Source: Planctomycetota bacterium (GTDB taxonomy: Bacteria > Planctomycetota > UBA8108). From it: a stretch of 7,461 nucleotides of DNA. The notes under the pieces were generated by a model. That model was not told where the DNA came from. It was given only the letters and a program-made list of their open reading frames with translations, and searched no databases. Below are positions 1 through 6,232 of the stretch, in pieces; positions within the stretch are counted from its first letter, which is position 1, and each line of letters opens with the position of its first letter. The stretch lies in assembly GCA_022451445.1 (NCBI GenBank), contig JAKUSY010000143.1, forward strand, positions 1 to 7,461. Direction: 5' to 3'. The translations under genes and the position numbers were made by a program.

Positions 1-714
1 GGAAAGCCGGATGTCATAGCCAACTCGGGGAGGGGGCCCGGCCAGACCCCGGTTCCCGAATCGATCACCTGGCAGAAGATTCCCGCTGATCCATTGAAGG
101 CGAAGAGCTGGATTCGCAATGTATTCGCCGTGCGTGACGCGCCGGGCGCATCCCCCTACACCGGCTTCGGGGATGTCGATGGAGATGGCCGCCCCGACAT
201 TTCCTGCGCGGCCAAGGGAGGCGAAAAATTTCCGGGAGGGGAATGGTTTGCCTGGTGGCGCCAGCCTGAGGACCCCACCAGGCCGTGGAAGAAGCACCTG
301 CTCTCCGGCAGCCAGCCGGGGGCCACCAATATCCACCCGGTCGATCTCGACGGCGATGGCAGGATGGACTTCTTCGCTACCCGCGGCCACACCCGGGGAG
401 TCCTGTGGTTCAAGGGACCCGATTTCAGGCCGATCGAGATCGACCCGGAGATCGAGGGTCCGCACTCACTGGCCACCGTGGATCTGGATGCCGATGGCGA
501 TATCGACGCTGCCACCTGTGGACGGCTGAACACCGGGATTGCCGTCTGGTACGAAAATAATGGGAAGGGAGTCTTCCGCCGCCACCTCATCGGTAGAGAC
601 CAGGGATCTTACGATCTCAGGACAGTCGACCTGGATGGAGATGGCGATCTCGATATCCTGATCGCCGGGCACTCCAGCGCCAATATCGTCTGGTACGAGA
701 ACCCGCTGAAGTAG
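1..714 (+). CDS. FG-GAP/VCBS repeat protein, 3' part (5' end outside window)
   Basis: Frame 1 is open from the first base to a TAG stop at 712-714, giving 237 in-window codons, so the gene starts upstream of the window. Four calcium-loop motifs of the DxDxDGxxD type are visible at in-window residues 58-66 (DVDGDGRPD), 115-123 (DLDGDGRMD), 161-169 (DLDADGDID) and 210-218 (DLDGDGDLD), spaced 57, 46 and 49 residues apart. The first residues, GKPD, look like the tail of a fifth motif. Aromatic WYEN/WFK turns follow the blades, and the protein ends on WYENPLK. This is the pattern of an FG-GAP/VCBS beta-propeller, a family usually exported and used for binding or adhesion. No enzymatic motif is visible. 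Export is inferred from the family, because the N-terminus is missing. A TTG at 94 could be read as a start, but coding clearly extends before it. The gene is convergent with the sulfatase, with 19 nt between stop codons. Confidence 0.88.
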   Translation, partial: GKPDVIANSGRGPGQTPVPESITWQKIPADPLKAKSWIRNVFAVRDAPGASPYTGFGDVDGDGRPDISCAAKGGEKFPGGEWFAWWRQPEDPTRPWKKHLLSGSQPGATNIHPVDLDGDGRMDFFATRGHTRGVLWFKGPDFRPIEIDPEIEGPHSLATVDLDADGDIDAATCGRLNTGIAVWYENNGKGVFRRHLIGRDQGSYDLRTVDLDGDGDLDILIAGHSSANIVWYENPLK

Positions 715-735
715 GTCCTCACTGCGGGAGGGATC
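714..735. terminator. Imperfect hairpin between convergent genes (weak terminator candidate)
   Basis: GGTCCTC (714-720) can pair with GAGGGATC (728-735) around a 7-nt loop. The stem has one G-T pair and one bulged G. It lies between the FG-GAP stop and the sulfatase stop. There is no U-tract on either strand, so intrinsic termination is doubtful; it could simply be chance pairing in a short GC-rich spacer. Confidence 0.2.
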
Positions 736-2167
736 ACTCGCCGGGCTTCTCTCCAGCCTGGCGTTTTGCCTTGCGCTCCTCGCGCAGCTTTTTCTTTTCT
801 TCGCGGCTCTTTCTCTTGTTCTTCTGGCCGGGGGACGGGGCTTTCGCGTTCCAGCGTTTCGCCGCGCCGTTGGCCGGTTCAGCCATCTTATCGAGCCAGG
901 CATCGTGCAGTGTTTTCAACTTTCCGACCTGCGCGGGGTTTTTCCCGGAGAGATCGTTCGACTCTCCTTTGTCCTCCTCGAGATCAAAGAGCTCGAGCTT
1001 ATCCTTGAGGCCGACCAGCTTCCACTTTCCGGAACGGATGGCCCAGGCGCCCTTTCCTCCCGCCGAGCTCCAGTAGAGCTGCTCGTGGATCCTGTCGGCC
1101 TTTCCCGCCAGGGCGGGAAGGATGTTCCTGCCGTCGAGGGGGAGCTTGCCAATCATCTCGGCTCCGGCGGCTGCCAGGGCGGTGGGAAGGATATCGATCG
1201 ACATCAGGGGCACATCGCAGGTCGTGCCGCCCTTGAGCTTCGCGGGCCAGGAGACGATGAATGGAACCCGTATCCCGCCCTCGTAGTCCTCCTCCTTGTA
1301 GCCCCGAACCGGCGCGTTGTTGGCATGCATGGCCTTGGAGCCGCCGTTGTCGGTGAGAAAGAAGAGCAGGGTGTTGTCGAAGAGCCCCTCTGCCTTGAGC
1401 GTGTCGACGATTTTCCCGACCCCTGCGTCGAGGCTTCGGAGCATGGCCATCAACACGTTGCGGGCCGGGTCATCGGTTTCCTTGCGGATGTCGGCGGCCG
1501 GTGCCTGGGCCGGGGCATGCACCGCGTTGTAGGCGATGTAGGCGAAGAAGGGCTTCTTCTTGTGGCGCTTGATGAAGGAGACGGCCTCCTCGGTGATCCG
1601 GTCGGTCAGGTAGCCCTTGTCCCTGATGGGCTCGAGGCCGCGGTAGATCGGATGGTCGGCAGTGACCAGGTCGAAGTAGTCGTGGGCTCCGCGGCCCATG
1701 AATCCGTAGAACTCGTCGAAGCCGCGGTGCATGGCGTTGTACTTGATGTCGACCCCCAGGTGCCATTTTCCGAAGGCTCCGGAGGTGTAGCCCGCCTCCT
1801 TCAGATGCAGGGGGAAGAAAGTTTCCGACAGCGGCACGCCGGAGCCTCCCTCGCCCGCGGTGTAGATGCCGAAGCGCTGCTGGTAGCGTCCCGTCATCAG
1901 TCCCGCGCGGGTGGGAGCGCAGACGTGGCCGCTGGTATAGCCGGCCGTACAGATGACACTGGAGCGGGCGAGCCTGTCGATGTTCGGAGTGCTCACCTCC
2001 CGTGGGTGGTGCGGGTTGTAGCTCACATCGGCATAGCCCTGGTCGTCGGTGAGGATCACCACGATGTTGGGCTGCCCGGCCGCGGCGGAGCCGGGAAGAA
2101 GCCAGCACAGTGCGGCGGCGATGGCGATGGGCGCCAGGTGGAATATTCTATTTATCAAAAGAGGCAC
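734..2167 (-). CDS. Secreted type I (formylglycine-dependent) sulfatase
   Basis: This 477-aa protein should hydrolyse sulfate esters, probably on a carbohydrate, outside the cytoplasmic membrane. Residues 1-30 form a Sec signal peptide: an Arg at position 7, a hydrophobic stretch, then GSAAA-G as the likely cleavage site. The mature protein opens with the sulfatase signature PNIVVILTDDQG, carrying metal-ligand candidates D41 and D42. The formylglycine motif is C83-A-P-T-R87 followed by AGLMTGR, so C83 is expected to be converted to formylglycine by a maturase encoded elsewhere. Further active-site motifs are GKWHLG (K134, H136), VHAP (H217), TDNGG (D273, N274) and GYKEEDYEGG (K291). Length is normal for a single-domain family member. 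The last 30 residues form a highly charged Lys/Arg/Glu tail. The start is GTG, preceded by AGGGAG only 3 nt upstream; an in-frame TGA further upstream rules out a longer start. The gene is divergent from the PSCyt gene. The exact substrate cannot be read from the sequence. Confidence 0.95.
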   Translation of the reverse strand: MPLLINRIFHLAPIAIAAALCWLLPGSAAAGQPNIVVILTDDQGYADVSYNPHHPREVSTPNIDRLARSSVICTAGYTSGHVCAPTRAGLMTGRYQQRFGIYTAGEGGSGVPLSETFFPLHLKEAGYTSGAFGKWHLGVDIKYNAMHRGFDEFYGFMGRGAHDYFDLVTADHPIYRGLEPIRDKGYLTDRITEEAVSFIKRHKKKPFFAYIAYNAVHAPAQAPAADIRKETDDPARNVLMAMLRSLDAGVGKIVDTLKAEGLFDNTLLFFLTDNGGSKAMHANNAPVRGYKEEDYEGGIRVPFIVSWPAKLKGGTTCDVPLMSIDILPTALAAAGAEMIGKLPLDGRNILPALAGKADRIHEQLYWSSAGGKGAWAIRSGKWKLVGLKDKLELFDLEEDKGESNDLSGKNPAQVGKLKTLHDAWLDKMAEPANGAAKRWNAKAPSPGQKNKRKSREEKKKLREERKAKRQAGEKPGE

Positions 2168-2238
2168 GGGCTCCCTGTTTGGTGTTTCAATTCCGTCATT
2201 TTCTGCTCATCTGAACTAAGTCTCGTTAGAATACTCCC

Positions 2239-2252
2239 CTGATTATCATCAG
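2239..2252. repeat. Perfect dyad CTGAT-TATC-ATCAG over the -10 box (possible operator)
   Basis: A 5-bp inverted repeat, CTGAT (2239-2243) and ATCAG (2248-2252), flanks a 4-nt centre. It covers the whole predicted -10 hexamer of the sulfatase promoter, a position where a bound repressor would block RNA polymerase. It is short enough to arise by chance, and no regulator gene lies in the window. The operator role is inference from position only. Confidence 0.3.
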
Positions 2253-2270
2253 CATCTCCCCAGAGACCAA
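2242..2270 (-). promoter_or_regulatory. Candidate sigma70-like promoter of the sulfatase gene
   Basis: Read on the minus strand, TTGGTC (2270-2265) is followed by exactly 17 nt and then GATAAT (2247-2242). The -10 box matches the consensus at five of six positions, while the -35 keeps only TTG. Transcription would begin near 2235, leaving a leader of about 68 nt before the GTG. The optimal spacer supports the call. The weak -35, and uncertainty about PVC promoter preferences, limit it. Confidence 0.4.
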
Positions 2271-2279
2271 GACGAAGCC

Positions 2280-4763
2280 GTGAAGCAATTTTTATTGATT
2301 CTCACTTTCCTCTCAGCCGCCCGGTGGGGATGGACGCAGGAGATTGACTTCAACCGGCAGATCCGTCCGCTCCTGAGTGACAATTGCTTCAAATGCCACG
2401 GTCCGGATGAGAGCAAGCGCAAGGCGAAGCTGCGTCTCGATACCGAGGCGGGATTGCGCGCGGAGCTCGATGATCACAAGCTGATCGTCCCCGGCAAACC
2501 CATGGAGAGCGAGCTGTACCGCCGCATCGCCCATGAGGATGAGGACGAGCGCATGCCGCCGGCGAAATCCAGGCTGAAGCTCAGTGCCGCCGGGATCGAG
2601 CTGGTGAGGAAATGGATCGCCCAGGGAGCCGGGTGGCAGGAGCACTGGTCCCTGCGGCCCCTGGCCCATCCTCAGCCGCCCGCGGTCGAGGAAAGCGGCT
2701 GGCCAATTAACCCCATCGATCAGTTCATCCTTCGCCGTCTTCAGAAGGAGGGGCTCTCTCCTTCTCCGGACGAGGAGAAGACCCGCATCCTTCGCCGCCT
2801 GAGTTTTGATCTTACCGGCCTGCCGCCGGAGCTTGAAGAAATCGACAGCTTCCTTGCCGCCAAGGAGCCTGATGCGTACGGGAAGGTCGTCGAGCGCCTG
2901 CTTGAAGCTCCTTCCTATGGTGAGCGCATGGCCTGGGACTGGCTCGACCTGGCCCGCTACGCCGACACCAACGGATTCCAGGGGGACGGGTCGAGGACCA
3001 TGTGGCCGTGGAGGGACTGGGTGGTCCGGGCTCTGAACGATAACATGCCCTATGACAGGTTCACCATCGAGCAGCTCGCCGGCGACATGCTGCCGGAGGC
3101 TACGATGGAGCAGAAGCTCGCCACCGGCTTCTGCCGCAACCATATGATCAACGGCGAGGGCGGACGCATCGCCGAGGAGAACAGGGTCGAGTACGTCTTC
3201 GACCAGATCGAAACTGTGGGTACTGTGTGGATGGGCCTGACGGTCCAGTGCGCCCGCTGCCACGACCATAAGTTCGATCCGCTCAGGCAGCGTGACTACT
3301 ACCAGCTCTTCGCCCTGTTCAACCAGACCCCGGTCAATGGCGGTGGCGGCGACCCGGCGACGGCTCCGGCGATCCGGGCACCGGACTCCCTCCAGTACGG
3401 CAAGCTCGAAGAATTAAAGCGCGGCATCACGGCCTCGGCGGCGGAGGTCGCGAAGCTCGAGGACGGCGTGTTCAGCCGGGATGAGGGAAAGGACGCGGCC
3501 CAGTCAGAATCCGCCAAGGGGTTGCCGAAGAAGGTGATCGAGGCTCTCTCCCGCTCTCCCGGGAAGCGGAACCCGGCGCAGCTTTCCGAGCTCGAGAAAC
3601 ACTATAAGGAAAGCTCCGCCGGCTACGCGGCGCTGCTGAAGAAGCTCCGCGAGCAGGTGTCCGGCCGGCAGAAGCTGGAGAAATCCTTTGTCAAGGTGAT
3701 GGTCATGCAGGATCGTCCGAACTCCCGCAAGACCTTCATCCTCTACAAGGGGCTCTACAACCAGAAGCGCGAGGAGGTTTCCGCCGAGGTGCCCCAGAGC
3801 CTGCCCGCGCTCGCTGAGAAGGCGCCGCGCAACCGGCTGTCGTTGGCGCGCTGGCTGGTCGATCCTTCCCATCCCCTCACCGCGCGCGTCACCGTGAACC
3901 GGGAATGGCAGAAGTTCTTCGGTACGGGCCTGGTGAAGACCGTTGAGGATTTCGGCTCCCAGGGCGAGAAGCCGAGCCATCCAGAGCTGCTGGACTGGCT
4001 GGCGACCGAGTTCATCCGCAGCGGCTGGGACCTGAAAGCTCTCCACCGGCTGATCGTAACCAGCGCGACCTATCGCCAGAGCGCCCGGCTGAACGATCAA
4101 TTGTCCGGGAAGGATCCGGCCAACCGCCTGCTGGGGCGCGGTCCGCGCCGGCGCATGCCGTCCTGGATGATTCGAGACCACGCCCTGGCGGCCAGCGGCC
4201 TGCTCGCCAGGCGGCTCGGCGGTCCATCTGTCAGGCCCTACCAGCCGAAGGGGATATGGGCCGAGGCGACCTTCGGCAAGATGCGCTACAGGCAGGACAA
4301 GGGTGAAAATCTCTACAGGCGCAGTCTCTATACCTTCTGGCGGCGGATCATCGGGCCAACGATTTTCTTCGATGAGGCGAAGCGCCAGACCTGCGAGGTG
4401 AGGAAGACGTTGACCAATACTCCTCTGCACGCCCTTGCCACACTCAACGGCATCACCTATGTCGAGGCTGCCCGGGTCCTGGCGCAGAGGGTCATCGAGA
4501 AGGCCGGTCCCGAAGCGGGCGACAGGATTCAGATGGCGTTTCGGCTCGCCACGTCGAGGATTCCCTCCGCTGGAGAGCTGGAGATCCTGCTGCGACGGCT
4601 GGAGATCCTGAAGAGACAGTATTCGACGAAGGAAGAAGAGGCCCGGAAGCTGCTGGCGGTGGGGGATTCGCCCCGAAACGAGAAGCTTGATGCCATCGAG
4701 CATGCGGCCTACGCGGGCCTCTGTTCCCTGGTGCTCAACCTGGATGAGGCTCTCACGAAGTAG
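2280..4763 (+). CDS. PSCyt1-PSCyt2-PSD1 protein (planctomycete-type cytochrome c-like, DUF1549/DUF1553)
   Basis: This 827-aa exported protein combines three domains that typically occur together in PVC bacteria. Residues 1-20 are a short signal peptide (hydrophobic LLILTFLSA, ending near TQ-E). PSCyt1, about 24-120, has the haem motif C36-F-K-C39-H40 and an RMPP segment whose M92 could be the second haem ligand. PSCyt2 (DUF1549), about 141-350, contains LTGLPP, DWLDLARYADT, NHMINGEGG and a second CxxCH at C324-A-R-C327-H328, followed by DHKFDP. A Lys/Glu-rich linker, about 370-500, precedes the segment MVMQDRPNSRKTFILYKG. PSD1 (DUF1553), about 518-775, carries LARWLVDPSHPLTARVTVNR, DFGSQGEKPSHPELLDWLA, FDEAKRQTCEVRK (697-709) and TNTPLHALATLN. 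The C-terminus has the usual LVLNLDEALTK. Length is at the lower end of the family's usual range. The start is GTG at 2280 with no strong ribosome site, chosen because it directly begins the signal peptide. The molecular function of the family is unknown; haem binding and electron transfer are inferred from the CxxCH motifs. Confidence 0.93.
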   Translation: MKQFLLILTFLSAARWGWTQEIDFNRQIRPLLSDNCFKCHGPDESKRKAKLRLDTEAGLRAELDDHKLIVPGKPMESELYRRIAHEDEDERMPPAKSRLKLSAAGIELVRKWIAQGAGWQEHWSLRPLAHPQPPAVEESGWPINPIDQFILRRLQKEGLSPSPDEEKTRILRRLSFDLTGLPPELEEIDSFLAAKEPDAYGKVVERLLEAPSYGERMAWDWLDLARYADTNGFQGDGSRTMWPWRDWVVRALNDNMPYDRFTIEQLAGDMLPEATMEQKLATGFCRNHMINGEGGRIAEENRVEYVFDQIETVGTVWMGLTVQCARCHDHKFDPLRQRDYYQLFALFNQTPVNGGGGDPATAPAIRAPDSLQYGKLEELKRGITASAAEVAKLEDGVFSRDEGKDAAQSESAKGLPKKVIEALSRSPGKRNPAQLSELEKHYKESSAGYAALLKKLREQVSGRQKLEKSFVKVMVMQDRPNSRKTFILYKGLYNQKREEVSAEVPQSLPALAEKAPRNRLSLARWLVDPSHPLTARVTVNREWQKFFGTGLVKTVEDFGSQGEKPSHPELLDWLATEFIRSGWDLKALHRLIVTSATYRQSARLNDQLSGKDPANRLLGRGPRRRMPSWMIRDHALAASGLLARRLGGPSVRPYQPKGIWAEATFGKMRYRQDKGENLYRRSLYTFWRRIIGPTIFFDEAKRQTCEVRKTLTNTPLHALATLNGITYVEAARVLAQRVIEKAGPEAGDRIQMAFRLATSRIPSAGELEILLRRLEILKRQYSTKEEEARKLLAVGDSPRNEKLDAIEHAAYAGLCSLVLNLDEALTK

Positions 4764-6212
4764 ATGGATATGGACCCCGTCACTCAATACAACGCGATGC
4801 TCACCCGGCGGCATTTCTTCGGTCGGAGCTCTGCCGGTATCGGTACCGCCGCGCTGGCCTCCCTGCTCGGAGGGAACGTCGAGGCGACCCCCGGTGGTCC
4901 CGGCCTGCCTCATTTCGCCTCCAGGGCGAAGCGGGTGATCTATCTCTTCATGAACGGTGCGCCGACCCACGTCGATCTCTTCGATTACAAGCCGAAGCTG
5001 AAGGAGCTTCACGGCAAGCCGGTTCCCCAGGAGTACGTCGGCGGCAAGCGTTTCAGCACGATGACCGGCAACCCCAAGGGCAAGCTCATGCTCTCGCCGA
5101 TCGAACCTTTTCACAGGCGCGGGCAGAGCGGCGCCTGGGTCAGCGACCTCATGCCGCACACTGCCGGCATCGCCGACGACCTGTGTTTCATCAAGAGCAT
5201 GCATACCGAGCAGGTCAACCATTCGCCGGCGGTCACTTTTTTCCTGACCGGCTCGGAGATGGCCGGGCGTCCGACCATGGGCTCCTGGCTGACCTACGGG
5301 CTCGGCAGCGAGACGGACAACCTGCCCGCCTTTACGGTGATGACCTCTGTGAGCAAGGGCACCACCTGCGGCCAGATTTTCTACGACTATTATTGGAGCA
5401 GCGGTTTTCTTCCCTCGCGTTTCCAGGGCGTCAAGTTCCGCAGCGGCGGTGACCCGGTGCTCTACCTCTCGAGTCCCGATGGGGTGAGCCGTCCGGTGCG
5501 TCGCGGAATCCTCAATGATCTGGCCAGGCTCAACCAGCTGCGTTACCGCGAGGTGGCTGACCCGGCGATCTCAACCCGCATCGCGCAATATGAGCTCGCC
5601 TACAAGATGCAGGCGAGCGTTCCGGAGCTGAGCGATATCTCAGAGGAGCCCCAGCACGTTCTCGACCTGTACGGTCCGCAGGTCAAGGAGCGGGGTACCT
5701 TCGCCTACAATTGCCTGATGGCGCGCCGGCTCATCGAGCGCGGTTCGCGCTTCGTTCAGCTCATGCATGCCGGCTGGGATCAGCACAACAGCATCACCAC
5801 AGAGCTCTATACCCAGTGCAGGGATACCGACCAGCCCTCCGCCGGCCTGGTGCAGGATCTCAAGCAGCGTGGCCTGCTGGAGGATACCCTGGTGATCTGG
5901 GGCGGCGAGTTCGGCCGCACTCCGTTCATCCAGGGTAATCTCAAGGATCGCAAGCGCTGGGGACGCGATCACCATCCCTACGCCTTCTCCGTCTGGATGG
6001 CCGGCGGCGGCGTGAAGCCCGGCATCACCTGGGGCGCCTCGGACGACCTGGCGATCAACGCGGTGAAGGACAAGGTGCACGTGCACGATTTCCAGGCGAC
6101 GATCCTCCACCTGCTGGGAATCGATCATGAGAGATTGGACTTCAAGTTCCAGGGACGCCGCTACCGTCTCACCGACGTCCACGGCAAGGTGGTCAAGGGG
6201 ATCCTCGCCTGA
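4764..6212 (+). CDS. DUF1501 family protein, Tat-exported, alkaline-phosphatase-like fold
   Basis: This 482-aa protein is the usual partner of PSCyt/PSD1 genes. Its N-terminus has a twin-arginine signal, TRRHFFG with R15-R16, then a hydrophobic GIGTAALASLLGG stretch, so it should leave the cytoplasm already folded, perhaps with a bound metal. DUF1501 family blocks follow in order: FMNGAPTHVDLFD (62-74), VNHSPAVTFFLTG (151-163), MHAGWDQHNS (334-343, with H335, D339, H341), WGGEFGRTP (379-387, E382), GRDHHP (400-405) and VHVHDFQATILHLLG (438-452). DUF1501 is placed with the alkaline phosphatase/sulfatase superfamily, so these His/Asp/Glu residues are plausible metal ligands, but no substrate is established. 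The ATG at 4764 follows the upstream TAG directly; a second ATG at codon 3 (4770) would also keep the Tat signal. There is no strong Shine-Dalgarno sequence, which fits translational coupling. Length is normal for the family. It converges on the FAD oxidoreductase. Confidence 0.94.
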   Translation: MDMDPVTQYNAMLTRRHFFGRSSAGIGTAALASLLGGNVEATPGGPGLPHFASRAKRVIYLFMNGAPTHVDLFDYKPKLKELHGKPVPQEYVGGKRFSTMTGNPKGKLMLSPIEPFHRRGQSGAWVSDLMPHTAGIADDLCFIKSMHTEQVNHSPAVTFFLTGSEMAGRPTMGSWLTYGLGSETDNLPAFTVMTSVSKGTTCGQIFYDYYWSSGFLPSRFQGVKFRSGGDPVLYLSSPDGVSRPVRRGILNDLARLNQLRYREVADPAISTRIAQYELAYKMQASVPELSDISEEPQHVLDLYGPQVKERGTFAYNCLMARRLIERGSRFVQLMHAGWDQHNSITTELYTQCRDTDQPSAGLVQDLKQRGLLEDTLVIWGGEFGRTPFIQGNLKDRKRWGRDHHPYAFSVWMAGGGVKPGITWGASDDLAINAVKDKVHVHDFQATILHLLGIDHERLDFKFQGRRYRLTDVHGKVVKGILA

Positions 6213-6232
6213 GCGAAAGCCGGTGGGCTCAG
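6209..6232. terminator. Hairpin containing both convergent stop codons (bidirectional terminator candidate)
   Basis: CTGAGC (6209-6214) and GCTCAG (6227-6232) form a perfect 6-bp inverted repeat around a 12-nt loop. The DUF1501 stop codon (6210-6212) lies in the left arm and the oxidoreductase stop (6229-6231 on the minus strand) in the right arm. A competing inner hairpin, AGCC/GGCT with loop GGTG, is also possible. Neither strand has a following U-run, so classical rho-independent termination is not well supported. The symmetric placement in a 16-nt spacer makes a role in both directions possible. Confidence 0.35.

Larger units (their letters stand above)
2168..2279. promoter_or_regulatory. 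Divergent intergenic control region, sulfatase / PSCyt cassette
   Basis: These 112 bp separate two divergent GTG starts (2167 on -, 2280 on +) and are more AT-rich than the flanking genes. Promoters for both directions must lie here or inside the opposing gene. A reasonable sigma70-like candidate exists for the sulfatase direction. For the PSCyt direction, TAGAAT (2227-2232) and TATCAT (2244-2249) each match five of six positions of a -10 box, but neither has a convincing -35 partner. The PSCyt start has no strong Shine-Dalgarno sequence; only a weak GACGAAG lies just upstream. No small ORF or structured RNA is apparent. Confidence 0.6.

Noticed and set aside
172..654. Repeated GATGGAGATGG-like DNA as a tandem repeat or CRISPR-like array
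   Set aside because: The similarity comes from codons of the DxDxDG protein loops. Spacing is uneven (about 138-171 nt) and the DNA between copies is coding and not spacer-like.
94..714. TTG at 94 as the start of the FG-GAP gene
   Set aside because: The same frame is open back to base 1 and its first residues (GKPD) look like the end of another calcium loop, so the gene begins outside the window.
1470..2108. Alternative 212-codon minus-strand frame within the sulfatase, considered as a frameshift or nested gene
   Set aside because: The sulfatase frame is continuous and complete through this stretch. The alternative frame is Arg/Pro/His-rich with no motif, as expected from an off-frame reading of GC-rich coding DNA.
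2227..2232. TAGAAT as the -10 box of the PSCyt/DUF1501 transcript
   Set aside because: It matches the consensus at five of six positions, but the hexamers 16-18 nt upstream do not resemble a -35 box. It is mentioned only within the intergenic entry.
905..2242. Long 445-codon open frame on the plus strand opposite the sulfatase
   Set aside because: It is antisense to a gene with intact sulfatase motifs, signal peptide and active-site residues. Its translation has no recognisable domain and shows the Gly/Val/Asp-rich composition typical of GC-rich antisense frames.
2313..3269. Open frame of 318 codons on the minus strand inside the PSCyt gene
   Set aside because: Antisense shadow of the PSCyt1/PSCyt2 coding region, which contains both CxxCH motifs in the sense frame. 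Nothing in the antisense product is recognisable.
3504..5222. Long 572-codon open frame on the minus strand across the PSCyt and DUF1501 genes
   Set aside because: It runs antisense through two genes with well-conserved family blocks. Its translation has no signal, domain or plausible ribosome site. The openness follows from the codon bias of the real genes.
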